7,152 bases of DNA from positions 6,121 to 13,272 of the forward strand of contig DEWI01000118.1 in NCBI GenBank assembly GCA_002363575.1. Direction: 5' to 3'. Below, in pieces: positions 1 to 7,139 of the stretch (position 1 is its first letter; each line of letters begins with the position of its first letter). The position numbers and the translations under genes were made by a program. Below the pieces are notes generated by a model that worked only from the letters and a program-made list of their open reading frames with translations, ran no database searches and was not told the origin of the DNA. The stretch comes from Verrucomicrobia bacterium UBA3214. Lineage in GTDB: Bacteria; Verrucomicrobiota; Kiritimatiellia; RFP12; UBA1067.

Positions 1-650
1 TCCAGCTCCATCTGCTCGAATTCGCGGCTGCGGAAGATGTAGTTGCGCGGCGTGACTTCGTTGCGGAAGCTCTTGCCCATCTGCGCGATCCCGTAGGGGA
101 CGGACATGCGCGACGTCGCCGTCACGTTCTGGAACTGCGCGAATATCGCCTGCGCCGTCTCCGGGCGCAGATACGCGACGTTGGATGGATCATCGACCGG
201 CCCCACCACCGTCTTGAACATCAGGTTGAACGGCTTCGGCTCCGTCATCTCGCCGCCGCAATGCGGGCACGAAAGCGCGTATGCGGGATTGACGGGCGCA
301 GCCTTCTTGCCAAGCTCCGCGCGAATGTCGTCGAGCTGGTCGGCGCGCATCAGCTTCTTGCACTGCTTGCACATCGTCATGGGGTCCGCGAAGGTGTCGA
401 GATGGCCGGACGCCTTCCAGATGCGCGGGTGCATGATGATCGTGGCGTCCAGCCCGGCGACGTCCTCGCGGCCGCGCACGGTGAACTGCCACCACGCCGC
501 CTTGACGTTCTGCTTCAGCTCGCTGCCCAGCGGACCGTAGTCCCAGAAACCCGGCATGCCGCCGTAAATCTCCGACGAATGGTAGATGAAACCGCGGCGC
601 TTGCAAAGCGCGCTCAGCGCGTCCAACGACGATTTATTCTCTTCAGCCAT
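1..650 (-). CDS. glyQS: Glycine--tRNA ligase, single-chain alpha2 type (5' part; 3' end lies outside the window)
   Basis: This cytoplasmic class II synthetase charges tRNA-Gly with glycine using ATP. The first 216 codons plus two bases are visible, perhaps 45% of a typical enzyme of about 460-500 residues. Family landmarks in order are the N-terminal [15 protein letters not shown] (about 17-31), GFWDYGPLG (34-42), a zinc-ribbon-like insert with Cys94/Cys97 and Cys128/Cys131 (CKQC and CPHC), LRPETAQ (161-167) and the motif 2 stretch [15 protein letters not shown] (202-216). These mark the eukaryote/Firmicute/Bacteroidetes-like alpha2 enzyme, not the alpha2beta2 GlyQ+GlyS type. The usual Gly after RPETAQ is Ala168 here. 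The ATG at 650-648 is the only sensible start: an in-frame TAA lies at 665-663 with only TAT GCG ATT GTC between, and homology begins within a few residues. No Shine-Dalgarno precedes it, and there is no room for a T-box leader. Confidence 0.97.
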   Translation of the reverse strand, partial: MAEENKSSLDALSALCKRRGFIYHSSEIYGGMPGFWDYGPLGSELKQNVKAAWWQFTVRGREDVAGLDATIIMHPRIWKASGHLDTFADPMTMCKQCKKLMRADQLDDIRAELGKKAAPVNPAYALSCPHCGGEMTEPKPFNLMFKTVVGPVDDPSNVAYLRPETAQAIFAQFQNVTATSRMSVPYGIAQMGKSFRNEVTPRNYIFRSREFEQMEL

Positions 651-661
651 GACAATCGCAT

Positions 662-690
662 ATTATAGCATATTTTACGGCGGCTGGCAG
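662..690 (-). promoter_or_regulatory. Sigma70-type extended -10 promoter of glyQS
   Basis: Read on the minus strand, a perfect TATAAT (667-662) is preceded by TGC, giving an extended -10 element (TGnTATAAT). Exactly 17 bases further upstream is CTGCCA (690-685), which matches the TTGACA consensus at 4 of 6 positions. Only 11 bases separate the -10 hexamer from the glyQS ATG. A start site about 7 bases downstream of the -10 would leave a leader of roughly 4-5 bases, so the message should be almost leaderless. AT-rich sequence around the -10 stands out against GC-rich flanks. The elements are seen directly; activity is inferred. Confidence 0.75.
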
Positions 691-782
691 GGGGTTCCGC
701 GCGGGAATTTGCATTGGCGGCGCGCGCGCCTTGGAGAGCCGGAGCGGCGTCCAGGCCCCGGAGCGTTTCCCGTCGCTGAAGG

Positions 783-826
783 AAAAAACGCACCTCGCGG
801 AGGGCTAGCTAAACCCGTCCGCGAGG
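783..826 (-). terminator. Intrinsic (Rho-independent) terminator of the giant gene
   Basis: On the minus strand a perfect 9-bp stem, CCTCGCGGA (826-818) with TCCGCGAGG (801-793), is extended by a further GGG/CCC pairing (816-814 with 804-802) after one bulged base. It closes a 9-base loop. Four bases after the stem comes a run of six T (788-783). The direction fits the minus-strand gene that stops about 100 bases earlier at 927, so that gene and glyQS should be separate transcription units. The opposite strand has no U-tract after the stem. Confidence 0.85.
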
Positions 827-827
827 G

Positions 828-849
828 ACTTGGCGGCAACCAACCGCCC
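828..849. repeat. Hairpin-forming direct repeat, copy 1
   Basis: This 22-base unit begins ACTTGGCGG and ends CCGCCC. GGCGG (832-836) and CCGCC (844-848) can pair around a 7-base loop. It matches a second unit at 890-911 at 20 of 22 positions; the start points are 62 bases apart. The copy abuts the foot of the terminator stem at 783-826. It lies in the 3' untranslated region of the giant gene and resembles a short REP-type extragenic palindrome, but genome-wide recurrence cannot be judged from this window. Confidence 0.6.
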
Positions 850-889
850 ATTTGGCGCGACCGTGGAGAGAGAGAAATCCCCGGCGGCC

Positions 890-911
890 ACTTGGCGGTA
901 ACCAGCCGCCC
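890..911. repeat. Hairpin-forming direct repeat, copy 2
   Basis: Second copy of the 22-base unit, differing from copy 1 at only two positions (C837 to T899 and A843 to G905). Both changes fall at the loop-closing position. There the + strand can form a T-G wobble in this copy, while the minus strand can form one in copy 1. The GGCGG/CCGCC stem arms are identical. It begins 15 bases beyond the stop codon of the giant gene. Confidence 0.6.
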
Positions 912-926
912 GAAATTTTGCGCCTG

Positions 927-1364
927 CTACGGCTGGACCGTCGCACCGATGTCGAGATCGAACTTCAGGAACTCGATCGCGCCTTCCATCGCCGCGGGAT
1001 CGAACACGATGCCGCCGGTGAGCTGCGTGCCTTCAGGCGTGCCTATCGCCTGCGCCGTCTGCGCGCCGGCGTAGTCGCCGTCGGGCGTGGCGCTGCTCTT
1101 CAGCGTCGCCGTGACCGTGATGCCGTCGGGAACGGTGATGTTCGCAAGCGAGAACGTCAGCTTCCCGGCTTCTCCGGACGCCGCGGAGATAAGCGGCGCG
1201 GAAGTGTCGTCTTCGGGATCGAGGCCGAGCGCGTAGCACGCGAAGTAGTTGTATGTCGCGCCGGACGATGTCGTCTTCGCGGCGACCGTACTCGCGGGGG
1301 CGAGCAGCGCGCGCGCCTCGGCGACGGTCTTGCCGGCCATTTTCGCCGCCACCCATGTGTCGGC
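927..1364 (-). other. C-terminal module of the giant protein ('YALGLDP' module)
   Basis: Roughly residues 1886-2030. It opens with a short probable helix (KMAGKTVAEARALLAP), then TYNYFACYALGLDPEDDTSAP (Y1925 to about 1942), then a two-strand fibronectin- or Ig-like fold ending FLKFDLDIGATVQP at the stop. I recall similar 'YALGLDP' tails on other large exported proteins of PVC bacteria. If so, the module may serve export or attachment instead of a protein-specific task. That role is a guess, and the boundary is approximate. Confidence 0.45.
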
Positions 1365-4300
1365 CACGGGGACAGTGGCAGTGCCGACCGTTTCCGTGAT
1401 GCCGCCCGCGCTCACGTACGAGCCGGCGAGCGACGCGAATTCGCCGGCGCCGTTGAACTCGATGGCACTCACGCTGGATGCACCCGCCAGCGCGTTGAGG
1501 AATGCCGTCGTCGCGCCCGCCGCGAGCTGCGTGCTGCCGACGTTCACCGTGTAGGTCCCGGCGGTGTAGTCGAACACCACCGTCACGGCGTACTGCACCG
1601 CCGGATCAGGCTCGAAGTTCGTGATCGTCGCCCATGCGGGCTGAGACGAAGCGTCCGCGCGCGTCCAGACCTTGAAGACGTACGCATCGTTTTCGCTGTC
1701 AATCTTTATCGCCGCCTGCGCAGGGCCGACATCGACTCCCTTTTCGCCGCAATCGCCGAACTTCAGCGTCGTCGCGATCGTCACGACATTGCCGGCCGAC
1801 GCGCTCGCCGCTGTGAATGTCGCGTCGGAAACCGACGCCACGCTTTCGGTGTAGGAGATCGCGGGCGACCACGTGCCCGTGCCGCTGTGCGTCGCGTCTT
1901 CCGCGATCCACCCATCGACCACGTTGCCTACCGTCGTCTGCTGATTCGCCAACGTTCCCGTGCTGCCGCCGGTTGCCGCGATCGAGTAGCTCAGCGCCTG
2001 GCCGGCCGAGAGATTCTGAATGCCGTTCGCCGGCGTCCACGTCACCTTGCCGGTCGCACTGTCGTAAACGCCGCCGGCATACTCCGTCCCGCCAACGGTC
2101 AGCGTCCACGCCGTGCCTTCCGCGACTTCGCCGGTCACCGTCGCAGTCACGGACTTCGCCGAACCATAACCGATGTAGTAGTCGAACTCGACATCGCTGA
2201 ACGTCACGGCCGTAGATACCGTCGTCACCGTGATTGTCGCATTCTCCGTCACCGTGTAGGAATACACGCCGTTCGATTCCGTCACTTCGCCGCTCGACGC
2301 CGTCACGGTATCGACCGCGTATCCTTCGCCGGCATCGAGCGTGAACGTAATCGTGTCGCCATCCTTGATCGCGTTTTCGAGATCGTCCGTGCGCGTCGCC
2401 GTCGCCCCGGTGAACGTCACCGTGTTGTACGCATCGACCGCGTACGTCTTCGTCGTGTCGCCGGTTTCCTTTACGTAAGAGTTGGCGACAGATGTCGTCG
2501 GCACGGGACTCAGCGTGCCGGTAATCACGATGGAGTCGTTCGCCCCAAGCGTAATCGCGCTAGCCGAAGTAAGGGTCCCGCCGCCGATGAACGTCACCGT
2601 CCCAGACACCTGCAACGCCGCAACGCTCAAAGAGCCGACGATATCAGAAACTTTTGCGCCGTCTCCTATTTGGACTGTATCGAGTGCGCCTGGCTTGCGC
2701 GTCGCATCCGCGCCCCCCAATGTGCCGACTTTCCACTTCTTTGGGTTCGACCACGGCCCCTGTGTCGTTCCGCCGGCCCAAACATACGTAGTGGCCACAG
2801 GCATGGAAGAATAAGTGACAATGCCGTTTTCATCTGCTGTTCCGGCCGTCAGAGTCGATTCCGTGGCGGTAGTCGAAACGCTCACCGTCGAACCGTTCAG
2901 ACATCTGATCTTGACGGCTTGACCATAATTCCAGATAGCTGCGCTTGCGTTTATCAGGATTTCCGTGCCCGTCCCGTAATAGACTTCAACGCAAGTGTAG
3001 CCCTGCATATAGGTGAGAAGGTTGGCGTTTGCGGAGATATCGTCGAAAGCGAGCTGCGGGGTCTTGAAATAGACTTTGCTCGAATCGGTTTTGACGATCG
3101 CCGCCTGGTACTTGGTGAGGGCGTTGGAGTTCTCCGTATCGACATAGTAGCCGGCGGGGCAGGTCGCGTTCTCGTCGAGAATCGTGACGTCGTCGTAGGT
3201 GCCGCCGGCCTGTTCCGCCGCATTGATTGCCTCCTGGACGGTTTCGTACTGAACACCGTTGTATTCGGCGACATACGTGACCGCAGGATAGACCTTGAGC
3301 GCGCTAGCGCTACCATCAACAGCAAGACGATAGGCGCTATCAACTGCAAACGTGCCGACTTCAGAAACGCCACCAGAAATCAGCGTAACGCCGCTAGAGG
3401 TAATGCTCTCTGAAATTGCGCTGACATCAACCGTAACAGTACCACTGCCAGGAGTCGTAACCGTACCGCTCACGGCAAGCCCGTTCTCGTCGCTCGCGAA
3501 CGCCTTGAACGTCGCGCCGTCGCTGAAGGTCAGGTTGCCCGTCAGCGTTCCCGTGCCGCCAATCGTGCCAGCAACCGTCGTCGCACCAAGATAGGTGCCA
3601 GTAATGTTCACTGAACCAAGAGACTCGACGGTAAGCGGAATCGTCGAAGACTGCGTTCCCGCAAGAGTCAATGTCCTGTCTGTTGCACCATCGACGCCGG
3701 CGACAATGAACTTCTTTATGCGACTACTGGAGCCGAAAGTGCCGCTCCACGTGGTATTCTTGCTCTGCAAGGCCAGAAAACCGCGATATGCACCCGTCCC
3801 CCAATCCGAACGGAAATAGCCCGTGCCGGAAATATTGGCATTCGTCGTGACGACATCGCTTGCGCCGTTCATCGTTATGATAACGCCTGCATTGACATTA
3901 TCGTTGCTGACGCTCAACGTGTTCGCAAACATATTTGCGGCGGAAGACGGCAGCGCAGACCATTTATCGTTTGCAGTGGTGGTCTGCGAATACCAGATCG
4001 TACCTGTGCCGGTGACGTTCGCAAACGATTTGCCGGTGTCATTGAGACCGCTTCCGTACATATTCAATATGCCGGTGCTGTTGACAGTCATCGCGGTGCC
4101 GTCTGCCCATGCAGTCCTGTCGGACGCGGCAAACGTGCCGTTTACCTCGATGCCGCCGCCGGCAGTCCAGGAGGTAGTCGCATTGAGGTTCGTGACAACC
4201 GCCCCTTCGGCAATTACGAGCTTTCCGCCTCTGTTGACATTGCCATGGGCTGGTTCGCTGCCACCCATAACAACTTGCTTTTTACCCAAGTTCATAACAC

Positions 4301-7019
4301 CTGTGAACGCATCCCACTTCTTGACCCAGATTGTGCCACCGTCGCCAGCGCTGGAAGTTTGGAGAGTCCCGGTTCCCTTGAGTTCGCTGAATGTCAGAAG
4401 TTCGCCGCCCCAACCATTGTTGTAATTGAACGCAGCAGTAGAGCCGCTGTTCTCGAGTTCGATAGGCACGGTATTCACATGGTTCTGGGCAAAGTAGCCG
4501 GTCACGCCGGTGAACTTGAGCGTGGAGCCTTCATTGCCGTAAAGGTTTGAGTTCAGCGCAGAAATGGCAGAAGACTTGATCCACACCGTGCCGGTCCAGG
4601 CGGCGTTCTTCCACCACTTCGTCTCGTTCTCGCCATCAACAGGCGTAGGTACGCGACCGGTGAACACGACCGTGCCGGAGCCGGAGACGGCGGTAGATGC
4701 GCTGCAAGAAAGCGTACCGTCAACATTCAACGTGCCGTTCACGCGGAAGCCCGTTGCAGAAGTCCATGTCTTCCCGCTTGCAATAGTCGCGACTGCGCCG
4801 CTGACAATCTCGATTGTGCCTCTGTAATCCTGATTATTATCCGCAGTATTCGTTCCGCCAATTCCAATGCGCTTGGCACCGACATTGAAAGTTCCCGTGA
4901 ATTCCGATGCATCGGTAAATGTGACATTCTGGCGGCAACCATCATTATACGTATCATAGAATGTTCCATCGCCGGCAAGTTTTGCGAAGACAGGATCTTT
5001 GCTCGAACCAGTCCAGCCGTTGTTGTTGTACCAAGCCTTGGTGTCGCCATCGTCTTCAAGCACAAGCGTCCAAGCGCAATTGCAAGCCGAGACATGACCG
5101 CGCACGTTCGTGAATTTGACGCGCGAGTTGGCATTGCCCCAGTTGTTTATGGTGTTGTTGGCTGCAGTTGAGGTATCAGAGCCGAGCGTGACGGTAGTGT
5201 TCGACGTCTCGCCGCCAGAGCCGACATTCTTGACCCAAACAGTGCCTTGCCAGTTGGCGGAGTTGTCAAAGCCGAGGGTGGTGGAGGGCTGTGCGCCGTC
5301 ATAGACGACCGTGCCGTTGCCGGTGACAGCGGCGGGCGTGAGGGAAGAGCCGACCATGTTGACTGAGGCGGCAGGGCCGATATTGAGCGTTCCGGCGGTG
5401 GAGGCTGTGCCTGCGAAAGTGAGCGTGCCGGAGCCGGTCACATAGACCGTGCCGCTGTAGGCCTTGGCTTCGTCGAATGTATAAGTTCTGTCGCCGTCAA
5501 GTTCGATAAGGAGGTCGTTTTCGCCGACCTGCTGCTCGACCTTGACAATCTGCACGGCGGCGATGCAGCCGCGGGCTCCAGTCATCTTGTGGCCTACGAT
5601 GGTTAGCGTCGCGCCGGAGACGACAGGCGAAACTAGCACGTTGACGCCTTCGGCGAGCGCATTGGCTGTATTCGCTGCGCCAGACGCGCCCCACGTCGTC
5701 GTGCCCTCGGTCAGTTCATTGTTGACATACGTATAGTTCGTGCCATTGACGGTGACGTAGCCGAATGCCGTATCCGCTTCATCCGTCGCCGTATACACGA
5801 CTACCTTGTACTGATCGTAGGGGATGCCGCTGACGGTGATGGTAGGCGTCTGGTAGTTGGCATTCTCGTCAATGTAGCCTTGGCGCAGATCGGAAGCCGC
5901 CGCGAGGCTGGAGCAATTCCAGTAACCGCGCGTACCGGAAATCGTGACCGACGCGCCGGAAACGGTCGATTGCGTGGCAGTGCTGTCAATCTTATGGACG
6001 GTCGAGAGCGTGCCGTTGTTGCCGACGAGGTTGTCCCATGCCGTGCCGGGAACCGCGTAGCCGGAAAGACCTACGTCCGCGGCGGTGGTGAGCGCCGTGC
6101 CGCTCGTCGTGAAGTTGATGTTGATGGAGGGCGTGTATGTCTTTTCGACGACGGCAGAGGGGTCGCCATCGACATAGTAGAGGACAATGCCGGTGGAGGT
6201 CTGGACGAGTTCGCAGGTGCCGACCGGATCGGACGCGGTGAGGGTGGAAGCGGTTTTCACCTCGGCGAGGTTGACGGTCTCGACAAGCGTGGTGCCGTCG
6301 GTGCCATAGACCTTGATAGCGGCATCGGCCGTGAAGGTCTTGGTGGTTTCGCTGCCGAACGTAACAAGCGTCTTGGATGAGACCTGCGAATTGCCGGTGA
6401 GTTTAATATTTACCTGCTTGATGACCTGATCGTTGGCAACGGTGATGTTGCCCGTATAAACCACCGATCCGTTGTTGATGGCGTCTATATAATAATGGAA
6501 CGGCGCAGAGCTGTCCGTCGTGGAGGTAAGACCGCAATTCCACGTAATGCCGCCTTCTTGCGCAGACGTAAGTTCAATTGGCGTCGAAGCAGACCCTTGC
6601 AACTGATTACCACGAAAGGCGTTTATTGTAATCTTTGATGTACGGTCAGCTGTCAAAAAGACTTTGCAACCTCCTGTAGCTTGGATTTTTGTTATTCCTG
6701 GAATTGTGATGCTCGCGCCGCTGTATGCCCCAATCTGACCATGCCAAAGGTCTATATCTGCCGAACTCGTCACTGTTTTCCCATCGACGAGTGCAGAAGC
6801 GTAAACGCCACCACTGACGAACGGAACGCTGCCAGAATTCCAGTTGCCGGCGGCGTTCCATTCAGAGGAATTTGTGCCAAGGAAGTTATTTACATACGAC
6901 TCCGACTGGCCGGTGACGGGGTTGGTCTTTTCAATATCGGCGCGTGCGCCGAGCGCGGCAAGCGTTGTCGCCAGCGCGAGGGCGGCGAAGCGCGACAGCC
7001 TCGTTAAGACTTTTTTCAT
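927..7019 (-). CDS. Giant secreted beta-strand-repeat protein (2030 aa), probable surface or extracellular protein
   Basis: Function is unrecognised. The protein is rich in Gly, Thr, Ser, Ala and Val and starts with a Sec signal peptide (1-27). In order, with approximate residues: N-terminal beta region with a W...NW motif (53-60); possible galactose-binding-like region (297-496); beta repeats leading into two tandem modules (567-779 and 780-1003); autotransporter-associated-strand-like repeats such as GTIGGTGTLTGN (from 1151); a YNGVQYETVQEAINAAEQ module (from about 1250); YVWAGGT...W...KKW (from 1412); an Ig-like segment (about 1530-1595); a jelly-roll/LamG-like region (about 1735-1865); and a C-terminal module with YFACYALGLDP (1925-1935). 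I see no LPxTG, PEP-CTERM tail, SLH domains, beta-barrel autotransporter domain or catalytic motif. The start is fixed by a strong Shine-Dalgarno and the signal peptide; the stop is TAG at 929-927. The overall build suggests an extracellular beta-solenoid adhesin or glycan-binding protein, which is an inference. Confidence 0.93.
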   Translation of the reverse strand: MKKVLTRLSRFAALALATTLAALGARADIEKTNPVTGQSESYVNNFLGTNSSEWNAAGNWNSGSVPFVSGGVYASALVDGKTVTSSADIDLWHGQIGAYSGASITIPGITKIQATGGCKVFLTADRTSKITINAFRGNQLQGSASTPIELTSAQEGGITWNCGLTSTTDSSAPFHYYIDAINNGSVVYTGNITVANDQVIKQVNIKLTGNSQVSSKTLVTFGSETTKTFTADAAIKVYGTDGTTLVETVNLAEVKTASTLTASDPVGTCELVQTSTGIVLYYVDGDPSAVVEKTYTPSININFTTSGTALTTAADVGLSGYAVPGTAWDNLVGNNGTLSTVHKIDSTATQSTVSGASVTISGTRGYWNCSSLAAASDLRQGYIDENANYQTPTITVSGIPYDQYKVVVYTATDEADTAFGYVTVNGTNYTYVNNELTEGTTTWGASGAANTANALAEGVNVLVSPVVSGATLTIVGHKMTGARGCIAAVQIVKVEQQVGENDLLIELDGDRTYTFDEAKAYSGTVYVTGSGTLTFAGTASTAGTLNIGPAASVNMVGSSLTPAAVTGNGTVVYDGAQPSTTLGFDNSANWQGTVWVKNVGSGGETSNTTVTLGSDTSTAANNTINNWGNANSRVKFTNVRGHVSACNCAWTLVLEDDGDTKAWYNNNGWTGSSKDPVFAKLAGDGTFYDTYNDGCRQNVTFTDASEFTGTFNVGAKRIGIGGTNTADNNQDYRGTIEIVSGAVATIASGKTWTSATGFRVNGTLNVDGTLSCSASTAVSGSGTVVFTGRVPTPVDGENETKWWKNAAWTGTVWIKSSAISALNSNLYGNEGSTLKFTGVTGYFAQNHVNTVPIELENSGSTAAFNYNNGWGGELLTFSELKGTGTLQTSSAGDGGTIWVKKWDAFTGVMNLGKKQVVMGGSEPAHGNVNRGGKLVIAEGAVVTNLNATTSWTAGGGIEVNGTFAASDRTAWADGTAMTVNSTGILNMYGSGLNDTGKSFANVTGTGTIWYSQTTTANDKWSALPSSAANMFANTLSVSNDNVNAGVIITMNGASDVVTTNANISGTGYFRSDWGTGAYRGFLALQSKNTTWSGTFGSSSRIKKFIVAGVDGATDRTLTLAGTQSSTIPLTVESLGSVNITGTYLGATTVAGTIGGTGTLTGNLTFSDGATFKAFASDENGLAVSGTVTTPGSGTVTVDVSAISESITSSGVTLISGGVSEVGTFAVDSAYRLAVDGSASALKVYPAVTYVAEYNGVQYETVQEAINAAEQAGGTYDDVTILDENATCPAGYYVDTENSNALTKYQAAIVKTDSSKVYFKTPQLAFDDISANANLLTYMQGYTCVEVYYGTGTEILINASAAIWNYGQAVKIRCLNGSTVSVSTTATESTLTAGTADENGIVTYSSMPVATTYVWAGGTTQGPWSNPKKWKVGTLGGADATRKPGALDTVQIGDGAKVSDIVGSLSVAALQVSGTVTFIGGGTLTSASAITLGANDSIVITGTLSPVPTTSVANSYVKETGDTTKTYAVDAYNTVTFTGATATRTDDLENAIKDGDTITFTLDAGEGYAVDTVTASSGEVTESNGVYSYTVTENATITVTTVSTAVTFSDVEFDYYIGYGSAKSVTATVTGEVAEGTAWTLTVGGTEYAGGVYDSATGKVTWTPANGIQNLSAGQALSYSIAATGGSTGTLANQQTTVGNVVDGWIAEDATHSGTGTWSPAISYTESVASVSDATFTAASASAGNVVTIATTLKFGDCGEKGVDVGPAQAAIKIDSENDAYVFKVWTRADASSQPAWATITNFEPDPAVQYAVTVVFDYTAGTYTVNVGSTQLAAGATTAFLNALAGASSVSAIEFNGAGEFASLAGSYVSAGGITETVGTATVPVADTWVAAKMAGKTVAEARALLAPASTVAAKTTSSGATYNYFACYALGLDPEDDTSAPLISAASGEAGKLTFSLANITVPDGITVTATLKSSATPDGDYAGAQTAQAIGTPEGTQLTGGIVFDPAAMEGAIEFLKFDLDIGATVQP
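4011..4682 (-). repeat. Internal protein module B (residues 780-1003), second of a tandem pair
   Basis: This 224-residue unit begins GSGTVVFTG and is followed at 1004 by GTGTIWY, the start of a third, diverged unit. Matches to module A in order are AAWTGTVWIK (GTVW at 810-813), LKFTGVTG, VPIELENSG, YNNGW, FSELKGTGTL, AFTGVMNLG, VVMGG, GGKLVIAEGAVVT and VNGTFAAS. Identity is clear at the motif level but the DNA has diverged, so the duplication is not recent. Confidence 0.75.
4683..5321 (-). repeat. Internal protein module A (residues 567-779), first of a tandem pair
   Basis: This 213-residue unit begins GNGTVVYDG. Its landmarks recur in the same order in the next unit: ANWQGTVWVK (GTVW at 592-595), VKFTNVRG, WTLVLEDDG, YNNNGW, FAKLAGDGTF, EFTGTFNVG, IGIGG, RGTIEIVSGAVAT and VNGTLNVDG. 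The unit is a series of short beta strands, as expected of a right-handed beta-helix or PATR-like solenoid. It contains the C-x-C of ACNCAW, which is not shared by module B. Confidence 0.75.
5532..6128 (-). other. Possible galactose-binding-like beta-sandwich region of the giant protein
   Basis: Approximate residues 298-496, from SININF to IVKVEQ. The stretch opens with a strand, then GYAVPGTAWDNLVG, a core with VSGIPYDQYKVVVYT (a strand pair joined by a typical 'Y-x-V-x-V-Y' pattern), FGYVTVNGTNY, and ends with ATLTIVGHK...IAAVQIVKVE. This layout resembles galactose-binding-like modules seen in secreted glycan-binding proteins. The assignment rests on pattern recognition only; boundaries are rough and binding residues cannot be named. 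Confidence 0.4.
6939..7019 (-). other. Signal peptide of the giant protein
   Basis: Residues 1-27 show a basic n-region (MKK, then R7 and R10), a hydrophobic core from about 11 to 23 rich in Ala and Leu, and an A-R-A motif at 25-27 that fits signal peptidase I cleavage before Asp28. No lipobox cysteine is present, so the protein is not expected to be a lipoprotein. Export by Sec is the natural reading. Confidence 0.9.
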
Positions 7020-7025
7020 TGTTGT

Positions 7026-7033
7026 TCTCCTTT
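7026..7033 (-). promoter_or_regulatory. Shine-Dalgarno site of the giant gene
   Basis: The minus strand reads AAAGGAGA, with GGAG ending 7 bases before the ATG at 7019-7017. Spacing and match are both near ideal and fix the start codon. It sits at the end of an A-run (AAAAAAGGAG), in contrast to the glyQS start, which has no such site. Confidence 0.9.
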
Positions 7034-7115
7034 TTTCGGTGCTGCGAAATTCATGCGGCGCGAGCGGACGCGCGCGAGCGCGGCGCTCTGGCGGGTTGAG
7101 AGAAAGCGGAAGCGC

Positions 7116-7139
7116 CGCGTACCCCTGTACGGGGACGCG
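7116..7139. repeat. Stem-loop in the leader region of the giant gene
   Basis: CGCGT (7116-7120) and CCCC (7122-7125) pair with GGGG (7131-7134) and ACGCG (7135-7139), with A7121 bulged and a 5-base loop (7126-7130). On the + strand it is followed by TCGTTTT, a weak U-tract. On the minus strand no T-run follows. It could be a structured 5' leader, the end of an upstream transcription unit, or an extragenic repeat. No convincing -10/-35 pair for the giant gene is visible between here and its Shine-Dalgarno, so the promoter may lie beyond the window. Confidence 0.5.

Noticed and set aside
106..668. Open frames overlapping the glyQS region on both strands (for example 261-668 + and 190-606 -)
   Set aside because: They are shadows of the glyQS reading frame, whose protein matches the family motifs without a break.
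651..782. Possible T-box or glycine riboswitch ahead of glyQS
   Set aside because: The promoter sits too close to the start codon to leave a leader, and no T-box sequence or paired glycine aptamer is visible in this stretch.
828..911. CRISPR array
   Set aside because: There are only two repeat units with a 40-base gap, no further copies and no cas genes in the window.
852..3413. 853-codon open frame on the + strand, antisense to the giant gene
   Set aside because: It lies exactly codon-on-codon opposite the giant gene, its product is an implausible Arg/His/Asp-rich chain with no recognisable domain, and it is explained by the lack of TTA, CTA and TCA codons on the sense strand.
3352..4425. 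A chain of + strand frames of 74-200 codons opposite the repeat modules
   Set aside because: They are hydrophobic, Pro/Val-rich antisense readings of a Gly/Thr-rich repeat protein. They have no ribosome sites of note and no family resemblance.
1..7019. Functional pairing of glyQS with a glycine-rich giant protein
   Set aside because: Both being glycine-related is coincidental. A strong terminator and a separate promoter part the genes, and GlyRS is a housekeeping enzyme.
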